A DNA stretch of 10,583 nucleotides from a bacterium (GCA_024231375.1 JAAEQP010000730.1:1-10583); one strand, 5' to 3'; positions 1 to 7,283 are shown, counted from the stretch's first letter. Notes: generated from the letters alone by a model not told the origin. Made by a program: numbers and translations.

Positions 1-87
1 CCTAAGAAGGACAATAATGGGACGCAAGAGCTTGGCAGTCCCCGTTTGTCGCTTCTGTTCTCGCGCATGTGCTTTGTCAACGGCTCC
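1..87. repeat. REP-like palindromic element, right half (copy U0)
   Basis: This stretch matches the right arm of the long palindrome found complete at 97-240 and at 10406-10561. The core at 31-59 is identical over 29 bases to 10505-10533. It ends in TCAAC near 77-81, the same end signature as the other copies. Its left arm would lie before position 1, so the copy is cut by the window edge. The spacer to the next copy (about 82-98) resembles the 17-base spacer after the copy at the other end of the window, so these copies are tandem units with a conserved junction. An open frame runs across it but looks like a product of the repeat, not a gene. Confidence 0.7.
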
Positions 88-96
88 GCGGTAGGG

Positions 97-240
97 TTGT
101 TGAAGAAGTCCCGGCTCTGGCGCGTAGCCCGCGAAAAGGCCAGGGACAGACCCGTCTTCGTCCGCCTACGGCGGACTTCGCTGGGGTCAGTCCCGGCGCT
201 TTCGCTCCTGTTCTTGAGCGCGCATGACTTCTTCAACGGT
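97..240. repeat. REP-like palindromic element, complete (copy U1)
   Basis: This is a long imperfect palindrome. The ends GTTGAAGAAGTC (99-110) and GACTTCTTCAAC (226-237) are exact reverse complements. Further in, GCGAAA (131-136) pairs with TTTCGC (200-205), and GGGAC-A-GACCC (143-153) pairs with GGGTC-A-GTCCC (184-194) around one A/A mismatch. The centre is a 7-base-pair hairpin, GTCCGCC-TAC-GGCGGAC (160-176). The nested symmetric layout resembles REP/BIME elements, which RAYT-type transposases can mobilise. No transposase is in the window, so that link is an inference. Related copies lie at 1-87, 10350-10405 and 10406-10561. Confidence 0.75.
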
Positions 241-449
241 CCCAGAAACGTCTACGTCCGTCTGGGTCCGTCTGCGGGGACTGCGGTCGGGTCAGTCCCT
301 CTACTTCGCTCAGCCTTATCCGGCGATTGGGGGCCGTCCGCCTGTTTGAAAAACCACCGTGAGGAATGAAACACTACGGCTGTTCCTCTCGCAATCGGGA
401 TGAGGGGGACACGGCACATGGAGAGGGATCCCCAGCGCGAGGAGTAGCT
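241..449. other. Gene-free leader upstream of the GH123-type gene
   Basis: I see no gene between the palindromic element and the start at 450. The stretch holds a 7-base-pair hairpin, GGGACTG (277-283) with CAGTCCC (293-299) and a 9-base loop. Its right arm and the following bases resemble the CAGTCCC plus TTCGCTC section of the neighbouring repeat, so it may be a decayed extra copy. No convincing -35/-10 pair stands out. A promoter for the downstream gene is expected here but I cannot place it. Confidence 0.5.
439..444 (+). promoter_or_regulatory. Ribosome binding site deciding the start at 450
   Basis: GAGGAG lies five bases before ATG 450. It picks that start over the in-frame ATG at 366, which would add 28 residues in front of an otherwise normal signal peptide. 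Confidence 0.75.
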
Positions 450-2297
450 ATGTATAGACGAATCACCCTAGTCGCAATTCTAGTCGCCGGCTTGGCGTTG
501 TCCGCTGTCGCCGCCGTGAAGGAACCGTGCATTCTGTTCGACGATTCGTACGGCGAACGCCTGCCCGGCACAACGGACGGCGTCGCTCTGTGGTGGGCGT
601 CGCCCATGCACAAGGTGTCGAAAGATCGCGTCGTCCCGAAGGCCAAAGGCAAGGCCCTCGATATTCGCGCCGCGCGCAATGAAGCCGAACCCGCGCAACT
701 CGTGGTGACGCCGAAACGCGCCTTGACCGGCTTTGTCGCCGAAGGGTGCGCCCTGACGGGTCCGGACGGGGCGACGATTCCCGCCGAGAACGTGACCGTG
801 CTCCGCGTGCGCTACGTCCACGTCGATCAGGTGACCGACCGGTGGGGCGCCGTGGCGGACTGGCCGGATCCGCTGCCGCCGTTCAAGAACCCCATCGATC
901 TGGAGGCAGGCAAGAATCAGCCCGTATGGGTTCTGGTGAAGGTGCCGGCCACCGCGCCGGCGGGCGTGTACAAGGGCCATGTGTTGCTTAAAGCCGATGG
1001 CTACCGGGTCGAGGCGCCCGTGCGTGTGGTGGTCTACGATTTCGATATGCCGGAACGCATGACGTTGACCACGGCCTTCGGATTCAGCGCGGGCAACATT
1101 TTCTCATATCAGAAGCTGAAAGAGCCCGAGCAGCGGAAGGAGGTGATGCGCAAGTACCTCGAGGATTACAGCGCGCATCATATCTCACCGTACGACCCGA
1201 CGATCTTCTCGAACTTCGAGGTCGAATGGGTGAAGCTGACGGCCGACGAGGCCAAGAACTATCCCGAAGCCGACCGAAAGTTGCTCCAGGAGAGCGCGAT
1301 CACGCCGCGGTTTGACTGGACGGCGTGGGACGCCGAGATGGAACAGGCCATTGAGGGCTACAAGTTCAACTCGTTCCGTTTGGGTCTTCCGGGCATCGCG
1401 GGTTCGATGTGCGGGTTCGAGGTCGGTTCGCGGGGGCACGAACTGGCGTTCACGGCCTACTGCCAGGCCGCTCAGGAACACCTGCGCGAGAAGGGCTGGC
1501 TCGACGAGGCCTACGTGTACTGGACGGATGAGCCCAACAAGAACCAGTACGAATGGGTGCAGAACGGGTTCCTGCGTCTGAAGAAGGCCGCACCCGACAT
1601 CAACCGCATGATTACCGAGCATGTCGTCGATGAACTGATCGACGGTCCGAACATCTGGTGCCCGGACTCGTGGTGGTACGAGCATGACCGCGCCGTAGAA
1701 CGCACCAAGGAAGGCGACGTCATCTGGTGGTATATATGCACCGTGCCGAAGAAACCTTTTCCCGGCCTCTTCACCGACCATCCCGGCACGGACCTTCGGG
1801 CGTGGCTGTGGCAAACGTGGAAGTATGACATCGAAGGCATCCTGGTCTGGGCCACGAACCTTTGGACCACCGGGGCCGCCTACCCCGACAAGCCCCAGAA
1901 CCCCTATGAAGACACCATGTCCTGGGTCCACGGTTATGGGACCAAGAAGGGGGAGAAGAAGCCTTGGGGCAACGGCGACGGCCGGTTCGTGTACCCGCCG
2001 GAAATCGCGGCGGACGCCAACCCGCCCGGGCCCGTTCTGGACGGTCCCGTCAGCAGCATCCGCTGGGAGATTTTGCGCGACGGTATTGAGGACTACGAGT
2101 ACTTCACCATCCTTGAGCGTCTTCTCGACGAGCAGCGCGATTCGTTGTCGAAGCGCAAGGCGCGCAAGTATGAGAGGCTGCTGGAGATACCCGACGAAAT
2201 CACCAGCGATCTCAAGACCTTTTCCAAAGACCCCAAGATCTACGAGAAGCGGCGCGACGAGGTGGCCCGCGCCATCGAGACGCTGAGCGGAAAGTAG
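450..2297 (+). CDS. Secreted GH123/DUF4091-type glycoside hydrolase-like protein
   Basis: A 615-residue exported protein. The start is chosen because a strong Shine-Dalgarno precedes it and the product then begins with a classic Sec signal peptide: YRR, a hydrophobic run to about residue 20, and a likely cut after AVAA near 22. Residues about 60-205 look like the beta-sandwich N domain of GH123 relatives, with a motif around N77-E78 and an APAGVYKG-type strand. Residues about 210-530 would be the TIM-barrel part and contain WTDEPN, with adjacent D360-E361. GH123 enzymes use such an Asp-Glu pair in substrate-assisted cleavage of N-acetyl-beta-galactosaminides. Residues 538-560 (RWEILRDGIEDYEY) are the DUF4091 C-terminal signature. 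The family call is secure. The substrate is not, because most DUF4091 proteins are uncharacterised. It is first of three plus-strand genes for exported proteins, 107 bases before the next. Confidence 0.88.
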   Translation: MYRRITLVAILVAGLALSAVAAVKEPCILFDDSYGERLPGTTDGVALWWASPMHKVSKDRVVPKAKGKALDIRAARNEAEPAQLVVTPKRALTGFVAEGCALTGPDGATIPAENVTVLRVRYVHVDQVTDRWGAVADWPDPLPPFKNPIDLEAGKNQPVWVLVKVPATAPAGVYKGHVLLKADGYRVEAPVRVVVYDFDMPERMTLTTAFGFSAGNIFSYQKLKEPEQRKEVMRKYLEDYSAHHISPYDPTIFSNFEVEWVKLTADEAKNYPEADRKLLQESAITPRFDWTAWDAEMEQAIEGYKFNSFRLGLPGIAGSMCGFEVGSRGHELAFTAYCQAAQEHLREKGWLDEAYVYWTDEPNKNQYEWVQNGFLRLKKAAPDINRMITEHVVDELIDGPNIWCPDSWWYEHDRAVERTKEGDVIWWYICTVPKKPFPGLFTDHPGTDLRAWLWQTWKYDIEGILVWATNLWTTGAAYPDKPQNPYEDTMSWVHGYGTKKGEKKPWGNGDGRFVYPPEIAADANPPGPVLDGPVSSIRWEILRDGIEDYEYFTILERLLDEQRDSLSKRKARKYERLLEIPDEITSDLKTFSKDPKIYEKRRDEVARAIETLSGK

Positions 2298-2326
2298 ACG
2301 GACGACGTTCGCGCGGACCAGGAATG

Positions 2327-2352
2327 CCCTTGCCAATGGCCCTTGGCACGGG
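2327..2352 (+). other. Intergenic hairpin
   Basis: CCC-T-TGCCAA (2327-2336) can pair with TTGGCA-C-GGG (2343-2352) around a six-base TGGCCC loop, giving nine pairs and one mismatch. It lies 29 bases after the GH123-type stop. There is no T tract after it, so it is a poor intrinsic terminator. It could instead protect the 3' end of the upstream message or attenuate transcription between the two genes. An in-frame ATG at 2324 overlaps it but lacks a good ribosome binding site. Confidence 0.4.
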
Positions 2353-2404
2353 TATCCTGGATTCCGCTGGATTGACACGCAGTGAAACCGTGAGAGGAAC
2401 CGTC

Positions 2405-3379
2405 ATGACGGACCATCTGGACAGACGCAGTTTCCTTAAGAATTCCATCGCAGTATCGGGCGCTGCCGCGGGACTTGGCGCGGAAGAACAGATTCTGATG
2501 GCGCAGCTTGCCGCGGACGAGGCCAAAGCGGGCGCAGCCGCCGACACCGCCGAAGCGCTGCCCAAAGGCAAGATTGGCGACCTCGAAATCAGCCGCGTCA
2601 TTTGCGGCGGCAACCTCATCGGCGGATGGGCCCATAGCCGCGACCTCATTTACGTGTCGAAACTCTTCAAGAACTACAACACCGACGACAAGATCATGGA
2701 GACCCTCGAAATCTGCGAGCAGAACGGGGTGAACGCCATTCTCACCAACCCCGTGTCGGGTCCTGTGATCAACCGGTACTGGCGCGAACGCAAGGGCGAT
2801 ATCCAATGGATCTGCGAGGCACATCCACGGAGCAAGGACCCCACGTTCGGCATCCGCGAGAACATCGACCTCGGCGCGTCGCTCATCTACATCCAGGGCG
2901 CCGTGGGCGACCGGCTGGTGAGAGGCGGCAACGTCGACACCATCGCGGAAACGCTGGAGTTCATTCGGATGAATGGCCTGCCCGCGGGTGTTGGCGCTCA
3001 CGACCTCGATGTGGTTGTGGCTTGTGAAGAGGCCGGCATCAAGCCTGATTTCTATGTGAAGACGCTCCACGGCACCGACTACTGGTCCAACCGCAAGGAG
3101 GGCCAGCCTGACGAAGTCATCGCGAACCGCGCCGACAACTTCTGGTGCGTCGATCCAGAGCAGACCATCGAGGTCATGGCCAAGATCGACAAGCCCTGGA
3201 TCGCGTTCAAGGTCCTTGCCGCGGGCGCTATTCATCCCAAGAAGGGATTCAAGTACGCCTTCGACAACGGGGCCGACTTCATCTGTGTCGGCATGTTCGA
3301 CTTCCAGGTCGCCGAAGACGCCCGGACCGCGCGCGACATCATCGCCAGCGCGGACCGCACCCGGCCTTGGCGCGCCTAG
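2405..3379 (+). CDS. Tat-exported aldo/keto-reductase-like TIM-barrel protein, function unknown
   Basis: 324 residues. ATG 2405 is chosen over the in-frame ATG 2324 because AGAGGA (2393-2398) lies six bases before it and a twin-arginine signal, DRRSFLKN (R7-R8) plus an Ala/Gly-rich hydrophobic run to about residue 25, then opens the protein. After an Ala-rich linker, residues about 53-75 (KIGDLEISRVICGGNLIGG) read like the first strand of aldo/keto reductases. Residues about 263-312 (KPWIAFKVLAAGAI, then GADFICVGMF) read like their last strands. The usual Asp-Tyr-Lys-His tetrad is not evident: the expected D-T-A-x-x-Y position reads ILTNPVSG near 112, and the expected catalytic His strand reads IYIQGAVG near 161. 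It may therefore be a redox-inactive or re-purposed barrel. Tat export suggests folding or cofactor loading in the cytoplasm. A terminator-like hairpin follows. Confidence 0.72.
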   Translation: MTDHLDRRSFLKNSIAVSGAAAGLGAEEQILMAQLAADEAKAGAAADTAEALPKGKIGDLEISRVICGGNLIGGWAHSRDLIYVSKLFKNYNTDDKIMETLEICEQNGVNAILTNPVSGPVINRYWRERKGDIQWICEAHPRSKDPTFGIRENIDLGASLIYIQGAVGDRLVRGGNVDTIAETLEFIRMNGLPAGVGAHDLDVVVACEEAGIKPDFYVKTLHGTDYWSNRKEGQPDEVIANRADNFWCVDPEQTIEVMAKIDKPWIAFKVLAAGAIHPKKGFKYAFDNGADFICVGMFDFQVAEDARTARDIIASADRTRPWRA

Positions 3380-3401
3380 AGCGAGAGCGACCGTGATTGT
3401 T

Positions 3402-3439
3402 CGCCCCGTCCACGAGAGCTTTGGGCGGGGCGTTTCCTT
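3402..3439 (+). terminator. Probable intrinsic terminator
   Basis: CGCCCCG (3402-3408) pairs with CGGGGCG (3426-3432). The stem extends inward by T-G, C-G, C-G and A-T pairs to about 11 pairs, around a loop at about 3413-3421. TTTCCTTG follows directly. The stem is strong and the tail is moderately T-rich, so it may end or reduce transcription after the Tat-signal gene, making the GDPD gene at least partly independent. Confidence 0.6.
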
Positions 3440-3473
3440 GCCCCTCGGCTGCGCATACATTGGGAGACACCGA

Positions 3474-5009
3474 ATGCGATTCCGAACCCCGTTCCTCGCA
3501 CTCTGCTTCATACTCATCGCATTTGCGGCATCGGCCTTCGAATTCTTCCAACCCGTGACGCCGCCCAGGCCGTTTCAGGTCATGGCCCACCGGGGCGCGG
3601 CACGTCAGGTGCCCGAGAATACCGGCCCGGCGCTCACATTTCTGATAGGGGACGGCATCGAATGGGCCGAGGTCGACGTGCGGCGTACGGTTGACGGCCA
3701 CCATGTCATTTGTCACGACGCCACCGTCGACCGCGTGACCGACGGTACCGGTGCGGTCGCCGAAATGCGGCTCTCCGATCTACTTGACCTGGATGCGGGC
3801 AGTTGGTTCGCGCGCCGGTACCGCCGCGAATCGCTGCTGACCTTGGCCGAATGCCTCAAACTCGCAAGAGGCCGTCTCAATCTGTACCTGGACTGCAAGG
3901 ATGTGGACCCGGCCCAACTGGCATCCGAGATTGTCGCGGCGGGGATGGAACGGCAGGTGGTGGTGTTCGACGACCTCGAATCCTTGGCTATCGTGCGTGC
4001 CGAATCGGGGGGGCGCGTCGCCATCATGCCGAAATGGCACGCCAAGTACGGCTTCGACGAATGGGTGGCGCGTTGGCAGCCCGATGCCGTGGAGATCAAT
4101 GCGGGCGAGGTCACGCCCGACGTCTGCGAATGGTTCCACGAGCACGGGGTTCTGGTGCAGGCCAAGGTCCTCGGGAACGCCGACCGTCCTGGCGTGTGGG
4201 ATGCCATGGTCAACGCCGGTGTCGACTGGTTGCAGACCGATCTGCCCGAGGAGATCATCGCTCATCGGTTGTGGGCGACCGTGGCCGACCGCCCCGTCAT
4301 GATCTCGTGCCATCGCGGCGCGAAACAGTACGTGCCCGAGAACACCGTCGCGGCCTTCGAGAAGGCGATCCGCCTCGGCGTCGAGTACGTCGAGATCGAC
4401 GTCCGCACCACGCGCGACGGGCAGTACTACATTCTTCACGATAGCACGGTGAACCGCACTACCAACGCCAAAGGCCCTTTCAGTTCCCTTGATGCCGCCG
4501 CGGTGGCAAAGCTCGACGCGGGTTCATGGTTCGGCGCGCCCTATCGCGGCGCGGTGGTGCCCACGTTCGATCAGGCCCTGCAAGCCCTCGCCGGCCGAAC
4601 CGGTCTGTATTGCGACGCCAAAGATATCCCGCCTGAAGCCCTTGCCAAGGCGCTCGAAGACGCGGGTATGGTGGACACCACCGTCGTGTACCAGGGCGTG
4701 GACTACTTGAAACAATTGAAGGCGCTGAACCCCAAGATCCGGGCGCTGTGTCCGCTTGGCAACCCCGACGACGTAGACCGGCTTGCCGCCGAACTGCATC
4801 CCTACGCCTTTGACTCGAGTTGGGACATTCTATCCGACGACCTCATTAAGCGCTGCCACGATCTGGGCATCAAGGTGTTTTCCGACGCCATGGGGCGTCA
4901 CGAGAACGTCGACGACTACCTGCAAGCCATAGAGTGGGGGATTGACCTCATCCAGACGGACCACCCCCTACGCGTCATCCGCGCCGCCGAGATCTTCATG
5001 AGCCGGTGA
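3474..5009 (+). CDS. Secreted protein with two glycerophosphodiester phosphodiesterase (GDPD) domains
   Basis: 511 residues. ATG 3474 is chosen because GGGAG (3462-3466) precedes it by seven bases and a Sec signal peptide follows (MRFR, a hydrophobic stretch, cut near ASA at about residue 21). The longer upstream frame would run through the preceding gene and the terminator. Two complete GDPD domains follow. Domain 1 (about 34-270) has H39-R40, PENT, E66-x-D68, H81-D82 and D140-C-K-D. Domain 2 (about 275-505) has H280-R281, PENT, E307-x-D309, H322-D323 and D381-A-K-D. In GDPD enzymes the two His act as acid/base and the E-x-D and later acid bind metal. The later acid is usually Glu in an E-x-K motif and is Asp here in both halves. 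Both domains keep the core residues, so both may be active on glycerophosphodiesters from lipids or wall polymers. The gene converges with the minus-strand lipoprotein gene 29 bases on. Confidence 0.9.
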   Translation: MRFRTPFLALCFILIAFAASAFEFFQPVTPPRPFQVMAHRGAARQVPENTGPALTFLIGDGIEWAEVDVRRTVDGHHVICHDATVDRVTDGTGAVAEMRLSDLLDLDAGSWFARRYRRESLLTLAECLKLARGRLNLYLDCKDVDPAQLASEIVAAGMERQVVVFDDLESLAIVRAESGGRVAIMPKWHAKYGFDEWVARWQPDAVEINAGEVTPDVCEWFHEHGVLVQAKVLGNADRPGVWDAMVNAGVDWLQTDLPEEIIAHRLWATVADRPVMISCHRGAKQYVPENTVAAFEKAIRLGVEYVEIDVRTTRDGQYYILHDSTVNRTTNAKGPFSSLDAAAVAKLDAGSWFGAPYRGAVVPTFDQALQALAGRTGLYCDAKDIPPEALAKALEDAGMVDTTVVYQGVDYLKQLKALNPKIRALCPLGNPDDVDRLAAELHPYAFDSSWDILSDDLIKRCHDLGIKVFSDAMGRHENVDDYLQAIEWGIDLIQTDHPLRVIRAAEIFMSR

Positions 5010-5038
5010 CCCGCGCAGTTATCGTCGTCGGGACACCC

Positions 5039-5695
5039 TTACTGCGCGGTGCCCCACGCGTCCGATTCAATCGCGCGGACGACGTTGGGGTCGTTGAGGA
5101 GATCCTCGAACTTGCCCCCGTACGCCTTGGCCACGGCTTTGTGGGCATACCGCGTCTGGCGCCACGGCCGCGTGCCCAGGTGGTCGTAGCCTTCGGTGTG
5201 CCGCCGTACACGCATGGAACCGGTCTCGCTCAACACCTCCACGGTCACGTCGTAGGAGAGGTTCGTCTCGGCATAGGTGTCGCTCTTCCAACGGTCCAGC
5301 ACCACCAGCACCAGCCGGTCGCAATCGGTCGCTTTCAACGCCGCTACCGCATCTTCGTGGCTCATGGCCGGCCGCAGAAACACCTGCTGCCCGTCTATCC
5401 CCCGCATGTCCAAGGCCCGCACCAGTGTCCACGACATGTCGTCCGCCAAGGGTTCGCCCGACAGCGTATGTATCTTGTAGACTTGTCCCACGCCGCCCCG
5501 CGTGAATCCGGCCACGCTCACGGGCCAGCTTCCCGACAACACCATGGGCCGGTGGTCCAACACGCCCACCGCCACGCGTATCGGAGCCGACGCGGTCAGC
5601 CTAGGTGTCACCTGGCTGTCATAGTTGAAATGCTTGACGCTGCCGCATCCCGCCAGCAGCGCCACGCACATCGCCAATTGCATCGCCTGCTTCAT
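5039..5695 (-). CDS. Small lipoprotein, function unknown
   Basis: 218 residues. The start at 5695 is chosen because GGAGGG lies about nine bases upstream and the product then opens with a lipoprotein signal: MKQAMQLAMCVALLAGC with lipobox LAGC and lipidated Cys17, followed by G-S. The longer frame starting at 5833 would bury this signal. The mature part begins with a strand-like VAVGVLDHRP segment. It continues with a segment on pairs such as DDMSWTLVRALDMRG and DRLVLVVLDRW, which suggests an alpha/beta domain like those of YajG-type or other envelope lipoproteins. That comparison is weak. No catalytic motif is visible. The residue after the lipidated Cys is Gly, so outer-membrane sorting would be expected if a Lol system is used. 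It is last in the minus-strand series, 217 bases after the nearest paralog, with repeats between. Confidence 0.8.
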   Translation of the reverse strand: MKQAMQLAMCVALLAGCGSVKHFNYDSQVTPRLTASAPIRVAVGVLDHRPMVLSGSWPVSVAGFTRGGVGQVYKIHTLSGEPLADDMSWTLVRALDMRGIDGQQVFLRPAMSHEDAVAALKATDCDRLVLVVLDRWKSDTYAETNLSYDVTVEVLSETGSMRVRRHTEGYDHLGTRPWRQTRYAHKAVAKAYGGKFEDLLNDPNVVRAIESDAWGTAQ

Positions 5696-5791
5696 CAGTG
5701 ATTCCCTCCGAACCCCGGCTGACTCATACGCTACCTGAGAGTATATCCTGACGACAGTGGGGGAGTTCCATTTTCCAGACGTGTCCTGCGA

Positions 5792-5814
5792 CGTGGGCGC
5801 TACTCCGTTCCCTT
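5792..5814. repeat. Direct repeat, copy 1, distal edge of duplicated unit
   Basis: These 23 bases are identical to 7284-7306. Both copies sit at the same relative place downstream of a paralog stop. They mark how far the tandem duplication extends beyond the coding region. Confidence 0.8.
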
Positions 5815-5831
5815 TTCGCAAGCCCGGCCTC

Positions 5832-5867
5832 ATGGGTCATATGGGACCTATAGGCCCTATGGGATTG
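5832..5867. repeat. Degenerate 9-base tandem repeat, four units
   Basis: Four units in a row: ATGGGTCAT, ATGGGACCT, ATAGGCCCT, ATGGGATTG. Read in frame they would give a collagen-like Gly-x-x pattern (MGHMGPIGPMG), but no credible gene contains them. The related block at 7324-7350 is in the equivalent position behind the other paralog. Confidence 0.7.
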
Positions 5868-5876
5868 TCCGGTCTG

Positions 5877-5904
5877 GCTGACAACCGATGGCTGAGCGCC
5901 GAAA
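5877..5904. repeat. Heptamer tandem repeat, four units
   Basis: Four 7-base units follow a G-C-pyrimidine-G-A-N-N pattern: GCTGACA, ACCGATG (first base changed), GCTGAGC, GCCGAAA. They lie eight bases past the stop of the nearest paralog on the minus strand. The five-unit version is at 7432-7466. Confidence 0.7.
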
Positions 5905-5912
5905 GCTCCCCC

Positions 5913-7250
5913 CTACTTGCCCACCTGGAACACGATGTCGGCTGACCGCCAGTCTCCGTCTTCCCATGGCGTACCGCCGTCGTCTTTCTCGTTCTGGTTG
6001 ACGCTGTACGTTTTGAATCCATCCTCAAGGCGCATGTACCGGTTTGCCTCACCCGAGAACGGGTCGATGGGGAGGTGGTCCGCGATATCCTCCCACGACT
6101 CGGGCAGCGCACTGTGTTGGAGACGGTATCGTTGCACGGCCATGGCGGCGCGCGCTGATCGCAGCTCGGCTGTCGCCCGCAGTTCCGCGCCCAGCGCACG
6201 GCCCGGGGCCGGCATCATGTGCCTGGACAGGAAGAGGTGTGCGGGAGTTCGTTCTCGCTGGGCGTTGTGGGCTTTCGCAGCGGCCCATTTTTCCTCCGCG
6301 GGCAAGGTTGAGATCTCCATGACCCGCTGGAACTTGCCAAGGGCGTAGAGGATGTCCATGTCGCGTACCCCGGACGGGACGTAGAGCAACACACCCATCA
6401 GCGGAGGCATGACCCGCAGCCCGTTGGCGTCGGAGAGGTCGGAGGCCGTCTGCATGTAGCCGATGATGGTGCACAGTTCACCACCCATCCCCACAGCCGT
6501 GGCCCCGGACGGTTCCGCGTCCGCAAACACCGCCTCCAGCCGCGCCAATTGGGCGTCGGTCAATTCCGACCGGGTCATCACCTGCTCAGCAGCCTTGACC
6601 CCTATCCCCAGCACGTCAATCCGAACAGTCTGCGAGATCAGTAACGGTTCCTCCGCAAGGCAATGGCTCAGGCCCGTGATGGACTCCACGGCACGTGTTG
6701 CGCGTTCGGCGTCGCCGTGGGCGGACGCGCATAGGGCTTCCACGCTCAGGAGTCGTGCCAGTGTCCGCAACTGCGCCAGGTGGGGCAATTGCATCATGAA
6801 CGCGTCATTCAGGTTCATGGGCCATCGCGCCCGGCCCATGGCGGCGCCCTTGTGAGTCAGGCGCAGGGTCCGTTCGTTCCGTTCGAGAGGCTGGTCGAGG
6901 ATCTTCAGCATCATGGGCGGCAGGGGTTCCCAGGGGTTGGGAGGCTGCCCTTTGCCCACAATCGGCGTACCCTCGATCAGATCCTGCGGCAGGTCCCGCC
7001 ACTCGTCCATCGCCATCAGGAGCACATCCGTGGCGTCCTCTTCGTACGGCGGCCTCTCGTACGCAATGTCCAAGGCCTCAAGAGTGACGGGCACGCCTGT
7101 CGCGGCGAGGGCATCCAGTTGCCGCTGCACGCGCGCAGCCAGGATCCAGCGATATGCGCCATAGCCGCCGATGAGCACTAGCACCAACAGGGCAACAATC
7201 ATCCGCGCGCGCGAACGGCGCGGCCCGGTCTTCAGCGGTTCATCCGACAT
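5913..7250 (-). CDS. Single-pass membrane protein with pseudopilin-like C-terminus, paralog 3
   Basis: 445 residues, function unknown. The start at 7250 is fixed by AGGAG six bases upstream; the in-frame TTG at 7256 would touch the Shine-Dalgarno. A basic N-terminus (RRSRAR) precedes a membrane segment at about 17-33, so the bulk should lie outside the cytoplasmic membrane. The middle is helical, with ARWPMNL, a run from PHLAQLR to ARLL, and EEPLLISQ conserved among the three paralogs. Residues 365-445 read SARAAMAVQRYR, LPESWEDI, IDPF (395-398), TYSVNQNEKDDGG (about 414-426) and SADIVFQV. This order (helix with RY, LP, DPF, YS, D-rich GG) resembles the C-terminal domain of type II secretion pseudopilins (GspG-like), but no prepilin leader is present. 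It is about four-fifths identical by eye to the next paralog upstream (7477-8811) and more distant from 8837-10228. Confidence 0.82.
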   Translation of the reverse strand: MSDEPLKTGPRRSRARMIVALLVLVLIGGYGAYRWILAARVQRQLDALAATGVPVTLEALDIAYERPPYEEDATDVLLMAMDEWRDLPQDLIEGTPIVGKGQPPNPWEPLPPMMLKILDQPLERNERTLRLTHKGAAMGRARWPMNLNDAFMMQLPHLAQLRTLARLLSVEALCASAHGDAERATRAVESITGLSHCLAEEPLLISQTVRIDVLGIGVKAAEQVMTRSELTDAQLARLEAVFADAEPSGATAVGMGGELCTIIGYMQTASDLSDANGLRVMPPLMGVLLYVPSGVRDMDILYALGKFQRVMEISTLPAEEKWAAAKAHNAQRERTPAHLFLSRHMMPAPGRALGAELRATAELRSARAAMAVQRYRLQHSALPESWEDIADHLPIDPFSGEANRYMRLEDGFKTYSVNQNEKDDGGTPWEDGDWRSADIVFQVGK

Positions 7251-7256
7251 GGTCAA

Positions 7257-7261
7257 CTCCT
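7257..7261 (-). promoter_or_regulatory. Ribosome binding site of paralog 3
   Basis: AGGAG on the minus strand, six bases before ATG 7250. The site, spacer and first codons are nearly identical to those at 8822-8809. Homology between the two copies stops right upstream of it, so it marks the proximal edge of the duplicated unit. Confidence 0.75.
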
Positions 7262-7283
7262 GTGTGTGGGGCCTGCCAACGCG

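Noticed and set aside
1..240. CRISPR array
   Set aside because: The repeats are long, imperfect palindromes of about 140 bases without regular spacers, and no cas gene is present.
46..369. Open frame of 107 codons on the plus strand at the window start
   Set aside because: It runs through the palindromic repeats, has no ribosome binding site, and its amino acids follow the repeat. GC-rich repeats keep frames open by chance.
1185..2378. 397-codon minus-strand frame opposite the GH123-type gene
   Set aside because: The plus-strand gene carries the family motifs and signal peptide. The minus-strand product resembles nothing and runs past both gene boundaries.
2240..3517. 425-codon minus-strand frame opposite the Tat-signal gene
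   Set aside because: Antisense to a gene with a Tat motif and a good ribosome binding site; no motif of its own.
5010..5038. Bidirectional terminator in the convergent gap
   Set aside because: The 29 bases contain no clear inverted repeat and no T run on either strand.
5006..5701. 231-codon plus-strand frame opposite the lipoprotein gene
   Set aside because: The His/Arg-rich product is a complement artefact. The minus strand has a clean lipobox signal and ribosome binding site.
5757..5945. Short frame with a collagen-like Gly-x-x run
   Set aside because: The pattern comes from the 9-base tandem repeat. There is no ribosome binding site, and the frame runs into the end of paralog 3.
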